Part shown: one piece after another, positions 42,790-50,662 of the stretch
Position numbering within the stretch: the first letter of the stretch is position 1
How the letters are laid out: each line of letters begins with the position of its first letter
NCBI GenBank assembly: GCA_947303465.1
Contig: CAMYYI010000002.1
Location: 37,463 to 101,462 of the forward strand
Reading direction: 5' to 3'
Origin: an uncultured Bacteroidales bacterium
GTDB taxonomy: Bacteria > Bacteroidota > Bacteroidia > Bacteroidales > UBA932
Length of the DNA stretch: 64,000 bases
Notes under the pieces: model-generated
Database searches by the model: none
Told to the model about the DNA's origin: nothing
What the model saw: the letters and a program-made list of their open reading frames with translations, nothing else
Position numbers and translations under genes: made by a program

Positions 42790-42797
42790 TAATTTTG
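42790..42797 (+). promoter_or_regulatory. Promoter -7 box (TAATTTTG) of recF, implying a leaderless mRNA
   Basis: TAATTTTG fits TAnnTTTG and the ATG follows after exactly 4 nt (CATT). Transcription would start at or beside the start codon. The same 4-nt spacing is seen before the genes starting at 17797 and 63002. Confidence 0.6.
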
Positions 42798-42801
42798 CAT
42801 T

Positions 42802-43917
42802 ATGCCTGTATTGAAGAAAATAGTTATTCAGGATTTCCGCAACATAGAGCTGCAGGAGCTGGCTTTTTCGCCGGAGATAAACTGCATCTGGGGCGGCAAC
42901 GGAGAAGGCAAGACCAACCTCCTGGATGCCATTTACTACCTCTCCATGACTAAAAGCGGGATACAGGCATCGGACCGGTTCATCTTCCGCCACGGATGCA
43001 AGAGTTTCGCCGTAAGCGGCACGTACGACCTGCAGAACGAAAGCGACGTAAGGTTCTCCGTCCAGGCAAGCGAAGGCGGAGAAAAAAAGGTACGGCGCGG
43101 AGACAAGCCCTACGCCCGGGTATCCGAACACATAGGTGTCCTGCCCATAGTCATGGTCTCCCCTGCAGATACGGACCTGGTAAGCGAGTCCGGAGAGGAG
43201 CGGCGCCGCTTCGCCAATGCCTTCATCTCCCAGATGGACAGGCAGTATCTCTCTGACCTACAGCAATATAACCGCCTGCTGGCACAGCGGAACAAGTTAC
43301 TTAAGGACCATGGTCCCGATGAAGATCTGCTGGAGACTTTCGACCTCCGCATGGCTCCACTGGCATCAGGCATTGCCACCGCCCGCAGGAATTTTGCGGC
43401 AACGATGGACCCGATAGTCGGAAATTATTACCAGATCATTTCCGGCGGACGGGAGAAAGTGTGCGTGGGATACAAGACCGACCTGGACAAGGGCGGTCTG
43501 GAAGAAGTGATGAAAGAACACCGCCAGAGGGATATCGCCCTCGGTTATACCACCGCGGGTATCCAGCGGGACGACTTCGCCTTCACCATGGAAGGCTTCC
43601 CCATACGCCGCTGCGGTTCGCAGGGCCAGCAGAAGTCCTTCCTCGTGGCACTCAAGTTCGCCCAGTACGAAATAATGAAGAAAGGGTGGGGCTTCCCTCC
43701 CATGCTGCTGCTGGACGACCTTTTCGACAAACTGGACATGGAGCGTGCCGGCAACCTGCTGCAGATGGTGGCCGGAAACGACTTCGGCCAGATTTTCATT
43801 TCCGACACCGACAAGACGCGCACAGAAGCGCTCATTGGCCATATCACCACCGACAGGGCGTACTTCAGGGCCACCGGCGGCAAATTTACCAGAGTTGATG
43901 GAAACGTACAGGATTAA
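42802..43917 (+). CDS. recF: DNA replication and repair protein RecF
   Basis: A 371-residue SMC-like ATPase that loads RecA at gaps with RecO and RecR. The P-loop is GGNGEGKTN (31-39), QGQQKSFLVALKFAQ is the ABC signature region, and LLLDDLFDKLD (Asp305) is Walker B. The N-terminus VIQDFRNIELQEL is typical of RecF. Length is normal. A DciA-like gene begins inside its last 20 nt. dnaA is about 10 kb away rather than adjacent. Confidence 0.96.
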   Translation: MPVLKKIVIQDFRNIELQELAFSPEINCIWGGNGEGKTNLLDAIYYLSMTKSGIQASDRFIFRHGCKSFAVSGTYDLQNESDVRFSVQASEGGEKKVRRGDKPYARVSEHIGVLPIVMVSPADTDLVSESGEERRRFANAFISQMDRQYLSDLQQYNRLLAQRNKLLKDHGPDEDLLETFDLRMAPLASGIATARRNFAATMDPIVGNYYQIISGGREKVCVGYKTDLDKGGLEEVMKEHRQRDIALGYTTAGIQRDDFAFTMEGFPIRRCGSQGQQKSFLVALKFAQYEIMKKGWGFPPMLLLDDLFDKLDMERAGNLLQMVAGNDFGQIFISDTDKTRTEALIGHITTDRAYFRATGGKFTRVDGNVQD

Positions 43918-44230
43918 ACGCAAGAATGCAGTTCCGCTGTCTTCGGCCATCAAGGAGTACCTGAAAGAGGCGCACCTTACCACCGGGCTGAACACCAGGC
44001 GCATATTTGCCGCGTGGGACGGTGTTTCCGGAGCAGCTCCTTTTACCATCAAACGCTATTTCCGCAGCGGCAGGCTCTATATCACCCTTAATTCATCCGT
44101 CGTGCGGGAGCAGTTGAAAATGCGCCTGGGACTGCTGACAGAGAGACTGAACGAGGCACTGTCCCGCGACGAGTTCTTTTCCACCGACGATTGCAACGTT
44201 TCCTGGGTAGAAGAAATCATCTTGAAATGA
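43898..44230 (+). CDS. DUF721 (DciA-like) protein
   Basis: A 110-residue protein: METYRIKRKNAVPLSSAIKEYLKEAHLTTGL, then IFAAWDGVSGAAPFTIKRYFRSGRLYITLNSSVVREQLKM. The pattern W..v.G......t......g.L.v...s.....ql matches DUF721, the family of DciA, the replicative-helicase loader of many bacteria lacking DnaC. Position directly after recF, overlapping it by 20 nt, is the usual one in Bacteroidota. The ATG was chosen because it starts the family N-terminus; its end overlaps pdxB by ATGA. The helicase-loading role is inferred. Confidence 0.82.
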   Translation: METYRIKRKNAVPLSSAIKEYLKEAHLTTGLNTRRIFAAWDGVSGAAPFTIKRYFRSGRLYITLNSSVVREQLKMRLGLLTERLNEALSRDEFFSTDDCNVSWVEEIILK

Positions 44231-45261
44231 AAGTAGTTATAGATAACGCCGTACCGTTCATCCAGGGGGTCCTCGAGCCCTTTGCAGATGTCTGTTACAT
44301 GGAAGGTGCCGCTATATCTTCGGAGAGCATCAAGGATGCGGATGCCCTGATTATCCGTACCCGTACCAAGTGCAGTCCCGAGCTGCTTGAAGGCAGCCCC
44401 GTTAAATGCATCGCCACCGCAACCATAGGCACGGACCACATAGACCTCGATTACTGCAAGCAGCGCGGCATCCATGTACAGAACGCAAGCGGATGCAACG
44501 CCGGCGCCGTCATGAATTACGTCCTTTCGGCCATTTACGGAAGCGCCGCCCGCAAGCGCATGAGGCTGGAAGGGTGCACGGTGGGCATCATAGGCGTAGG
44601 AAACGTAGGCTCCCGAGTGTCGCGCTCACTGCAGCTCCTTGGGTTCAAGGTTCTGCAATGCGATCCTCCAAGGGCGGAGGCCGAAGGTCCTGCACAGTTC
44701 TGCGAGCTGGACTATCTGCTCCGCAACTCCGATATAGTGACCATGCATGTACCCCTGAACAACGAGACCAGGGACATGGCGGACGCCCGGTTCTTCTCTA
44801 CCATGAAACTTGGAGCCATCTTCGTCAACACCTCCAGAGGCGAGGTGGTTGTGGAAGATGACCTGCTGCAGGCTGTAACCAAACTGGGGTCCGTAATTCT
44901 GGATACCTGGAGAAACGAGCCCCACATCAACCGGGAGCTTCTCGACCGGGTAGACATAGCCACTCCCCACATAGCAGGCTACTCCTACCAGGGCAAGCTT
45001 CTGGGAACCTCTATGGCAGTCCGCTCGGTTGCACGTTTCTTCGGGATACAGGAGCTTTACGACTTTTTCCCGAATCCTGGAAGCGAGCCCAAAGACGCTG
45101 TCAAACTGGACCTGAGAGGCAGGACCGAGGGGCAGATTGCGTCAATCATCCAGTACAACTATCCTATTTTCACGGACGACTTCATCTTCAGGGTAGATCC
45201 TGACCGCTTCGAGTACTTCCGTGAACACTACCGTTACAGAAGAGAATTTTTCATAGACTGA
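44227..45261 (+). CDS. pdxB: 4-phosphoerythronate dehydrogenase
   Basis: A 344-residue D-isomer-specific 2-hydroxyacid dehydrogenase. VGIIGVGNVGSRVSRSL is the NAD-binding loop. VNTSRGEVVVE, DTWRNEP and TPHIAGYSYQGK hold the catalytic Arg, Glu and His regions; the last is characteristic of PdxB. It oxidises 4-phosphoerythronate in the DXP-dependent route to pyridoxal phosphate. The ATG at 44227 overlaps the DciA-like stop (ATGA). A DUF4301 gene follows 6 nt later. Confidence 0.93.
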   Translation: MKVVIDNAVPFIQGVLEPFADVCYMEGAAISSESIKDADALIIRTRTKCSPELLEGSPVKCIATATIGTDHIDLDYCKQRGIHVQNASGCNAGAVMNYVLSAIYGSAARKRMRLEGCTVGIIGVGNVGSRVSRSLQLLGFKVLQCDPPRAEAEGPAQFCELDYLLRNSDIVTMHVPLNNETRDMADARFFSTMKLGAIFVNTSRGEVVVEDDLLQAVTKLGSVILDTWRNEPHINRELLDRVDIATPHIAGYSYQGKLLGTSMAVRSVARFFGIQELYDFFPNPGSEPKDAVKLDLRGRTEGQIASIIQYNYPIFTDDFIFRVDPDRFEYFREHYRYRREFFID

Positions 45262-45267
45262 CAACAT

Positions 45268-46761
45268 ATGGACAACACTAAGATCAATGCCGAACTCGAG
45301 CGTTTCAAAAAGGGTTTTCCCTGGCTCGACATCGTAGCTCCCGCCACCCCTGAGCGTGGAATTGAAGTTCTTACCCCGGAAGCCGCCGCACGCGCCGAGG
45401 CCTATTCGGACGAGGCGGATGTAGCCGGACGCTGCAAATTCGTCCCCGCGTCCGGAGCTGCATCCCGCATGTTCAAGGACATCTTTGCAGGCGCCGACTC
45501 CGAGAATGACGCAGTGCGTAAACTCGCCTCCGAGCTGGAGAAATTCGCTTTCTATGAGCCGGAAGTCTTCGGGACCGCCCCTTACGACCCTTGTACAACT
45601 GCGCATAAACTACTGGACGACAGCGGCTTAGGCTACGGAAAAAAGCCCAAGGGAGTTCTTAAGTTCCACCGTTATCCGGAGGAGGTCCGCACCGCTATCG
45701 CCGAGCATTTCGTGGAGGGCCAGGCATACATGCGCAACGCCGACGGAGCCGTCAAGCTGATTGTCACCATCTCCCCTGAGCACCGCGAGCTCTTTGAGGC
45801 CGCAGTAGCAGAAATAAAGGAAAAGTACGAGAAGCGCTATGGCGTCCGCTACGAAGTGGAGTTCACTTATCAGGACAAGGCCACGGACACCGTAGCCGCA
45901 ACACCGGACAACAAGCCCTTCCTGAAGGAAGACGGTACTCCCCTTTTCAGGCCTGCCGGACACGGTGCGCTGATTCACAATCTCGGCAAGGTGGACGAGG
46001 AACTGGTGTCCATCAAGAACATCGACAATGTATGCACGGAGAGCATGCAGCCCACGACATACAAGTGGAAAAAGGTCCTCATGGGACGCGCGCTTGAACT
46101 CCGCGACAAGATTTTCGATTATCTGTACACCTTCGAGCAGCTTACCGAGCTCCGCAAAAACCTCTCCGACTTTATGTTCATCCCCGGCAACAACGTGTAC
46201 CAGGACGACCCGTTCGCAACGCCGGAAGTACAGGAGCTTTGCAACGAAGTGGAAGTGTTCCTGCATGACGAACTCTGCATCGATATGCCTCCTGCAAAAG
46301 ACTGCCGCGACCGCGCCGAGGCCCTGATTGCGAAACTCAACCGCCCCATCCGCGTCTGCGGAATGGTCAGGAACGAAGGCGAACCCGGAGGCGGCCCCTT
46401 CATCGTTCGCGGAGCAGACGGCAGCACCTCCCTGCAGATACTCGAGAGCGTCCAGATCAATCCCGACGATCCCGCAGCCGTCGCCGCCCTCAAGAGCGCA
46501 ACTCACTTCAATCCCGTTGACCTGGTGTGCATACTCCGCGACTACAAGGGAGAGAAGTTCAACCTGCTGGAGCACGTAGACGAGGAAGCCGGATTCATCA
46601 GCAGCAAAAGTTACGAGGGACGCCCCCTCAAGGCCCTGGAGCTCCCCGGCCTCTGGAACGGTGCCATGTCCGACTGGAACACCCTCTTCGTAGAGGTCCC
46701 CATCGAGACCTTCAACCCCGTCAAGACCGTCCTCGATTTGCTCAGGCCCGCACACCAGTAG
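45268..46761 (+). CDS. DUF4301 family protein
   Basis: A 497-residue protein typical of Bacteroidota, spanning the whole DUF4301 family. The conserved CKFVPASGAASRMFKDI near residue 55 recalls the G-x-G-x-R-M..K loop of sugar nucleotidyltransferases, and FRPAGHGALIHNLGKVD, VCGMVRNEGEPGGGPF and LWNGAMSDWNTLFVEVP are further conserved blocks. Catalytic function is not established to my knowledge; a nucleotide-sugar activity is a guess from the loop. It has no signal peptide. It ends the recF-dciA-like-pdxB run. Confidence 0.85.
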   Translation: MDNTKINAELERFKKGFPWLDIVAPATPERGIEVLTPEAAARAEAYSDEADVAGRCKFVPASGAASRMFKDIFAGADSENDAVRKLASELEKFAFYEPEVFGTAPYDPCTTAHKLLDDSGLGYGKKPKGVLKFHRYPEEVRTAIAEHFVEGQAYMRNADGAVKLIVTISPEHRELFEAAVAEIKEKYEKRYGVRYEVEFTYQDKATDTVAATPDNKPFLKEDGTPLFRPAGHGALIHNLGKVDEELVSIKNIDNVCTESMQPTTYKWKKVLMGRALELRDKIFDYLYTFEQLTELRKNLSDFMFIPGNNVYQDDPFATPEVQELCNEVEVFLHDELCIDMPPAKDCRDRAEALIAKLNRPIRVCGMVRNEGEPGGGPFIVRGADGSTSLQILESVQINPDDPAAVAALKSATHFNPVDLVCILRDYKGEKFNLLEHVDEEAGFISSKSYEGRPLKALELPGLWNGAMSDWNTLFVEVPIETFNPVKTVLDLLRPAHQ

Positions 46762-46813
46762 GCTCTTTTGTAACTGGGAGGCGGCGCATTCTGCGTTTGC
46801 TCTCATTTTTGTT

Positions 46814-46862
46814 CAGCGACGTGATTCTCAGAGTACTCAGAGTCACGTCGCTGGCCGTTTTT
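46814..46862 (+). terminator. Terminator hairpin after the DUF4301 gene
   Basis: CAGCGACGTGA (46814-46824) pairs perfectly with TCACGTCGCTG (46843-46853), an 11-bp stem whose loop can pair further (CTC/GAG). TTTTT follows at 46858-46862, after GCCG. Confidence 0.65.
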
Positions 46863-46940
46863 GCCCGAAAAGGCCGAAAAACCATCAGCGTCGTGACGAA
46901 ATGGGGTGCAAGGGTCACTTCACCTGGTGGGCAGTATAGT

Positions 46941-47033
46941 AGCGGCGAGCGGAGGATGGGGGCCCGGCGTTACTCAGCCGCAGCAGCGAAGCCGCGAGAA
47001 TGGACGTAGCCGGGTCCCACCTCCGGCGCCGCT
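46941..47033. repeat. Long imperfect GC-rich hairpin element
   Basis: The arms 46941-46968 and 47009-47033 pair as AGCGGCG, CGGAGG and GGGCCCGGC against GCCGGG-t-CCC, CCTCCG and CGCCGCT: about 22 pairs with small bulges, around a 40-nt loop. Size and layout recall the other palindromic elements in this window, but the loop does not share the core of copies A and B. Confidence 0.65.
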
Positions 47034-47075
47034 TGCAGGGGGACTGCCGCGGCAGGACTCTTACGAGCGCAGCAA

Positions 47076-47181
47076 GGCGGAGGGACGAACGTCGAGCGAT
47101 TTTGAAATTGCGAGCGAAGCCGAAGCAATTTGCGAGCGAAGCCGAAGCAATTTTGTAGTATGAGCGAGATGTCGTTCCGCC
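47076..47181. repeat. Core-in-palindrome repeat element, copy B
   Basis: The core (47094-47167) begins GAGCGATTTTG and ends TATGAGCGA like copy A. It is 74 nt, equal to copy A's 52 plus a 22-nt tandem duplication. The arms (47076-47093 and 47168-47181) are unlike those of copy A yet pair with each other: GGCGGA/TCCGCC, ACG/CGT and ACGTC/GATGT. The inner stem is AAATTGC/GCAATTT where copy A has AAAATGC/GCATTTT, a compensatory change. Confidence 0.75.
47108..47151. repeat. 22-bp tandem duplication within copy B
   Basis: Bases 47108-47129 are repeated exactly at 47130-47151 (unit begins TTGCGAGCGAAGCCG). The unit spans the inner stem-loop of the element, so copy B has two such stem-loops in tandem. 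Confidence 0.9.
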
Positions 47182-47200
47182 GACTGCGAAGCGGAACTCG

Positions 47201-47854
47201 TCAGAGTTTCGCGATTAACGTTTCACAGGCGCGGACGGTATCGCCGATGTGAACGAGGATTTCCGCATCAAGCGGAAGGAAGATATCGATGCGGGAACCG
47301 AATTTGATGATGCCGCACTGCTCGCCGGCGATCACCTCCATTCCCTCTTTGGCATAGCAGACGATGCGACGCGCAAAGCCACCGGCAAGCTGCTTGAAGA
47401 ACACTTCCTTACCCTCCGCGGTACGTATGCAGGTGCAAGTATGTTCGTTCTCCTCGGAAGCCTTGGGCTTGAACGCCAGGAAGTGCTCTCCGGGATGATA
47501 CATGGTATATTCAACAGTTCCGGTAACAGGCCAGAAATTGGCATGTACATCCCAGAAATCCATGTAGATGGACACCATCAGACACTCCCTCTTCAGGAAG
47601 TCCTTCTCGAAGGCCTTCTCCACATGCACTATCTTGCCGTCAGCAACAGCACTGACCTCCGTTGAAGAGCCGGCTCGGGAACGCTCCGGAACCATATGAA
47701 AGGCAGTCTGCCAGCCGCAAATCCAGACTATGAGAGCGGTCAGCGGCCAGACCACCCAGGGGCTATCCACAAAACGGAACAGGACAAACAAAAGGACCGC
47801 ACTGATGGCATACACCAGCAGAACGGTTCCGTATGTATTCTTGTCCAGTCTCAT
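47201..47854 (-). CDS. psd: Phosphatidylserine decarboxylase
   Basis: A 217-residue Psd of the short type. Two N-terminal membrane helices (about 9-45) precede the catalytic part. IIKFGSRIDIFLP contains the Gly-Ser at which the proenzyme cuts itself to form the pyruvoyl cofactor; SIYMDFWDVHANFWPVTG is another family block. It makes phosphatidylethanolamine from phosphatidylserine. The ATG overlaps the cdsA stop (ATGA), joining two successive phospholipid-synthesis genes in the ftsH-cdsA-psd operon. Confidence 0.92.
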   Translation of the reverse strand: MRLDKNTYGTVLLVYAISAVLLFVLFRFVDSPWVVWPLTALIVWICGWQTAFHMVPERSRAGSSTEVSAVADGKIVHVEKAFEKDFLKRECLMVSIYMDFWDVHANFWPVTGTVEYTMYHPGEHFLAFKPKASEENEHTCTCIRTAEGKEVFFKQLAGGFARRIVCYAKEGMEVIAGEQCGIIKFGSRIDIFLPLDAEILVHIGDTVRACETLIAKL

Positions 47855-48681
47855 AGCAAGCCGAAAATCAGCAGATAAACACAGGCGGCCGGGATAGCGA
47901 CCAGAGAGCTGTCAAAACGGTCCAGCATTCCCCCGTGACCGGGAATACACTTGCCGGAATCCTTATACCCGAAATGCCGCTTCCACATGGACTCGAAAAG
48001 GTCGCCGCAGACGTCGGCAATACCGACTATCACCCCGAGAACAAGGCAATGGACCAGATCGTACGGAAGCCAGGTAAGATAATGCAGGCTGATAGCAGCA
48101 CCAACGCAGAACACTATTCCGCCCCAGAAACCCCACCAGGATTTCTTGGGCGAAATGGACGGCGCCAGCTTGCGGGAAGTAGGTTTCTGCCCGAATGCCG
48201 TACCTATGCAGTAAGCCCCCACGTCTGAGCACCAGATGAGGATGAAAAAGGAGAGCATGAGCCAGCCGCTGAACACTTCCCCGTCCATCATGATAAAGGG
48301 GGAAAAACTAATGGGCAGGGCTATATAAACGAGCCCTGCATAGATATACGACAAATCTCCGAACCCTTCGCGTGTAGGCAGCAGCAGGCAGCTTACAGGG
48401 ATAAGCAGCAATGGAACAAGTACAAGTGCCAGCCATCGCAGTTCCAGGCCGTAAAAGCAATGCCAGGCCACCAGAAGGAAAGCCGCGCCTCCGGCTATCT
48501 GCCCCAGTATCTGCTGCAGACGGAAACGCGTTTTCATGGCCATGTGGTAGAATTCATGCAGGGCCACTACGAGTATGGTAACAAACAGGCAGGCAAAAAT
48601 ACCCCGGTCCCAGATGAGGCCGAAAACCATAACCGCCAGGAATACAATACCTGACAGAGTCCTTTTAAGAAAGTCATTCAT
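47851..48681 (-). CDS. cdsA: Phosphatidate cytidylyltransferase
   Basis: A 276-residue polytopic membrane enzyme. Near the C-terminus SMWKRHFGYKDSGKCIPGHG followed by GMLDRFDS is the CDS signature (KR....KD.....HGG..DR.D) in full. CdsA makes CDP-diacylglycerol from phosphatidate and CTP, the precursor for phosphatidylserine and so for the next gene, psd. It overlaps the ftsH 3' end by 8 nt. About eight helices are predicted by eye. Confidence 0.95.
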   Translation of the reverse strand: MNDFLKRTLSGIVFLAVMVFGLIWDRGIFACLFVTILVVALHEFYHMAMKTRFRLQQILGQIAGGAAFLLVAWHCFYGLELRWLALVLVPLLLIPVSCLLLPTREGFGDLSYIYAGLVYIALPISFSPFIMMDGEVFSGWLMLSFFILIWCSDVGAYCIGTAFGQKPTSRKLAPSISPKKSWWGFWGGIVFCVGAAISLHYLTWLPYDLVHCLVLGVIVGIADVCGDLFESMWKRHFGYKDSGKCIPGHGGMLDRFDSSLVAIPAACVYLLIFGLL

Positions 48682-50626
48682 CTTTCTTTAACCTGTCTTC
48701 GCCGTGTTTGCCAGCCTTGGGTCCGAATATCGCTTCTATATCATCGGCCATAATGACCTCTTTCTCTATCAGCATCTCTGCAAGCCTCTCCAGACCGCCC
48801 CAGTTGTCAAGGAGCAGTTTGCGGGTCCTGGCAGTAACATCATCGACTATTGCTTTCACCTCTGAGTCAATGAGTTCCGCCGTCTTTTCCGAATACGGCT
48901 TGGTGAATTCGAAACTGCCGTTGGGATCGTAGAATGAGATATTTCCCACCTTGTCGCTCATTCCGTAATATGTCACCATTGCGTATGCCATCTTGGTCAT
49001 GCGCTCAAAGTCGCTCAGGGCTCCGGTACAAGGCACGCCGTTGTTGACGATTTCCTCTGCCACACGTCCTGCCACCAGGCTGCACATATCCTCCAGTATC
49101 TCCGACTTGGAGCGGGTGACCTTCTCGTCCGGCAGCATCCAGGTGATGCCCAGGGCCTGACCGCGAGGGATGATGGAAACCTTGAGCACGGGATCGCAAC
49201 CCGGAAGCAGCCATCCGGCAACGGCATGTCCGGCCTCGTGATATGCGGTCAGCCGCTTTTCGGCGGGAGACATGATAGTCTTCTTGCGCTCAATGCCACC
49301 CACAACACGGTCGACGGCATCCATGAAATCCTGATTATCTATAATCTGCTTGTTCTTGCGCGCAGCGGTAAGTGCGGCCTCATTGCAGACGTTGGCAATA
49401 TCGGCTCCGGAGAAGCCGGGAGTATGCTTGGCAATGCCTTCCAGGTCGAAGCTGTCCGCCAGTTTGAGGCCCTTCAGATGAACCTCGAAAATCTCCTTGC
49501 GCTCGTTAAGGTCCGGAAGGGTGACGTTGATCTGGCGGTCAAAGCGCCCGGCACGCATAAGGGCCTTGTCCAGGATATCGGCACGGTTGGTGGCAGCCAG
49601 AACGATAACGCCGCTGTTCGTACCGAAACCGTCCATCTCCGTGAGCAGCTGGTTCAGGGTGTTCTCCCTTTCGTCGTTTCCGGAAAAACCGGCATTCTTG
49701 CCCCTGGCACGTCCCACCGCGTCTATTTCGTCAATGAAGACGATACAGGGAGCCTTTTCCTTTGCCTGCGCGAAGAGGTCGCGCACACGGGATGCACCCA
49801 CGCCCACGAACATCTCTACGAAGTCTGAGCCGCTGATGCTGAAGAACGGCACATTGGCCTCCCCGGCCACGGCTTTGGCCAGCAGGGTCTTACCTGTTCC
49901 GGGAGGCCCTACGAGAAGGGCTCCCTTGGGAATCTTGCCGCCAAGCGAAGTGTATTTCTTGGGATTCTTGAGGAAATCCACGATCTCCATGACCTCCTCC
50001 TTGGCGCCGTACAGGCCGGCAACATCCTTGAAAGTAACCTTGACCTTGTTCTTGTCCGTAAGCTTGCCTGTGGCCTTACCCACGTTGAAGGGGTTCATGC
50101 CGCCCGCGCCTGGACCTCCGGCTCCCATGTTGCGCATTCCGCGCATCATGAAAACCCAGAAGGCTATGAACAGCAGCAATGGAACGAACCACTCCAGAAG
50201 GCCGGACCACAGCTTTGCGTCGTTCTCAATAACCAGTTTCACCTTGCTCTGCTCCGGCAAACCTTCGTTCAGCGCAGCAAACGTGAGTTCGGGATCGAAT
50301 TTGGTAGATGTGAGAAAGAAAAAGTGCGGAGAGCTCTTGGGGGGCTCGCCTCCGGGATACAGGTTCGAGTATTTCTGAACGGATTCCGGGCGCAGGGCCA
50401 CGGTACCTTTATAGTCGTTGCGTATGTATTTGACTTCCCGTACATCGCCGTCCTTGATCATCTGCTCAACCTGTGCCCACTCCACCTTTTCGGCCTGGGC
50501 GCCACGGTTGGCAAACAGCATCCACCCGATACTGATTATAAGGATGATATATAATACCCAGCTCAGATTGATGCGTACGACCTTGATTTGGGGATTCTTT
50601 TTGTTCTTGCCTTGCTTTTGAGCCAT
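48674..50626 (-). CDS. ftsH: ATP-dependent zinc metalloprotease FtsH
   Basis: A 650-residue membrane AAA+ protease. Two membrane helices (about 22-38 and 145-162) flank a periplasmic part. A Gly/Met-rich linker leads to the AAA domain with P-loop GPPGTGKT (240-247), CIVFIDEIDAVG (Walker B) and the second region of homology. The zinc site is YHEAGHAVAGW (His463, Glu464, His467). It degrades misfolded membrane proteins and regulators. It starts the operon with cdsA and psd and is divergent from birA, with overlapping promoters. Confidence 0.97.
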   Translation of the reverse strand: MAQKQGKNKKNPQIKVVRINLSWVLYIILIISIGWMLFANRGAQAEKVEWAQVEQMIKDGDVREVKYIRNDYKGTVALRPESVQKYSNLYPGGEPPKSSPHFFFLTSTKFDPELTFAALNEGLPEQSKVKLVIENDAKLWSGLLEWFVPLLLFIAFWVFMMRGMRNMGAGGPGAGGMNPFNVGKATGKLTDKNKVKVTFKDVAGLYGAKEEVMEIVDFLKNPKKYTSLGGKIPKGALLVGPPGTGKTLLAKAVAGEANVPFFSISGSDFVEMFVGVGASRVRDLFAQAKEKAPCIVFIDEIDAVGRARGKNAGFSGNDERENTLNQLLTEMDGFGTNSGVIVLAATNRADILDKALMRAGRFDRQINVTLPDLNERKEIFEVHLKGLKLADSFDLEGIAKHTPGFSGADIANVCNEAALTAARKNKQIIDNQDFMDAVDRVVGGIERKKTIMSPAEKRLTAYHEAGHAVAGWLLPGCDPVLKVSIIPRGQALGITWMLPDEKVTRSKSEILEDMCSLVAGRVAEEIVNNGVPCTGALSDFERMTKMAYAMVTYYGMSDKVGNISFYDPNGSFEFTKPYSEKTAELIDSEVKAIVDDVTARTRKLLLDNWGGLERLAEMLIEKEVIMADDIEAIFGPKAGKHGEDRLKKDE

Positions 50627-50634
50627 CTTAATGA

Positions 50635-50642
50635 TAAATTTG
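50635..50642 (+). promoter_or_regulatory. Promoter -7 box (TAAATTTG) of birA
   Basis: TAAATTTG fits TAnnTTTG and lies 20 nt before the birA ATG. It is only 4 nt from the minus-strand box of ftsH, so the two transcription start sites would cross and the two promoters could compete. Confidence 0.6.
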
Positions 50643-50646
50643 CAGA

Positions 50647-50654
50647 CAAATATA
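50647..50654 (-). promoter_or_regulatory. Promoter -7 box (TATATTTG) of ftsH
   Basis: TATATTTG on the minus strand fits TAnnTTTG and lies 20 nt before the ftsH ATG. It overlaps the transcribed start of the divergent birA promoter. Confidence 0.6.
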
Positions 50655-50662
50655 CAACAAAA

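Larger units (their letters stand above)
46762..47200. other. 439-bp convergent intergenic region rich in hairpins
   Basis: No plausible gene was found here. It holds, left to right, a terminator hairpin (46814-46862), an A/T-rich inverted repeat (GTTTTT/AAAAAC near 46857-46882), a long imperfect hairpin (46941-47033) and a core-in-palindrome element (47076-47181). It lies between the DUF4301 gene and psd, which point toward each other. Confidence 0.7.

Noticed and set aside
45628..46806. Minus-strand open frame (392 codons) opposite the DUF4301 gene
   Set aside because: Antisense shadow; the plus-strand protein has several conserved blocks.
46921..47060. tRNA or rRNA fragment in the hairpin-rich intergenic region
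   Set aside because: No cloverleaf with anticodon arm and TPsiC loop could be drawn, and no rRNA-like sequence was recognised.
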